A stretch of DNA of 5,426 bases, from assembly GCA_024278415.1 (NCBI GenBank), contig JAJRTI010000071.1, forward strand, positions 1 through 5,426, read 5' to 3'. The DNA comes from Planctomycetota bacterium (GTDB taxonomy: Bacteria; Planctomycetota; Brocadiia; JAJRTI01). Below are positions 5,416 to 5,426 of the stretch, piece by piece (position 1 is the first letter of the stretch; each line of letters starts with the position of its first letter). Under the pieces are notes generated by a model, which had not been told where the DNA came from, ran no database searches, and saw nothing but the letters and a program-made list of their open reading frames with translations. Made by a program: the position numbers and the translations under genes.

Positions 5416-5426
5416 GCTAGGCTTAA

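Overview
The window is about 5.4 kb of GC-rich bacterial chromosome with six protein-coding genes and about 550 bases of dense palindromic repeats at its right end. No rRNA, tRNA, CRISPR array or transposase gene was found. The organism cannot be named from sequence alone. High GC, an orphan pseudopilin-like protein without a prepilin site, a cobalamin-type radical SAM enzyme beside a membrane flippase-like protein, and abundant extragenic palindromes of the GTCCC-GTA-GGGAC kind would fit a planctomycete or a related environmental lineage. That placement is inference.

Left part (1-1305). Two genes point left: a secreted protein of unknown function cut by the window edge (1-281), and a 123-residue protein with a DUF2007-like domain and a C-terminal membrane anchor (329-700). 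A 54-base divergent gap separates them from a rightward gene (755-1189) for a GspG-like pseudopilin-fold protein that has an ordinary membrane anchor instead of a type IV prepilin leader. Between that gene and the convergent operon lies a short piece that looks like a dispersed intergenic repeat (about 1224-1270).

Central part (1306-4873). A tightly coupled three-gene operon reads leftward. The order in transcription is a membrane-associated family 2 glycosyltransferase, a multi-pass LPG-synthase-TM/UPF0104 (flippase-like) protein, and a B12-binding-domain radical SAM enzyme. Both junctions are 4-base stop/start overlaps (GTGA and ATGA), so the three products are probably made together. The set suggests synthesis or modification of a lipid or lipid-linked glycan at the inner membrane. 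The substrate cannot be read from the sequence. The last roughly 35 residues of the UPF0104 protein are encoded by a repeated GC-rich DNA element.

Right part (4874-5426). No convincing gene is present. The operon leader holds a compact 69-base element that can fold as a three-way junction ending eight bases before the glycosyltransferase ATG. Next comes a 104-base element with 31-base inverted arms, then a 16-base perfect palindrome. Last is a mirror-symmetric array of two hairpin families (order P-Q-P / P'-Q'-P') with matched spacing and one compensatory base-pair change. This array is the most striking structure in the window and looks like a REP/BIME-type element.
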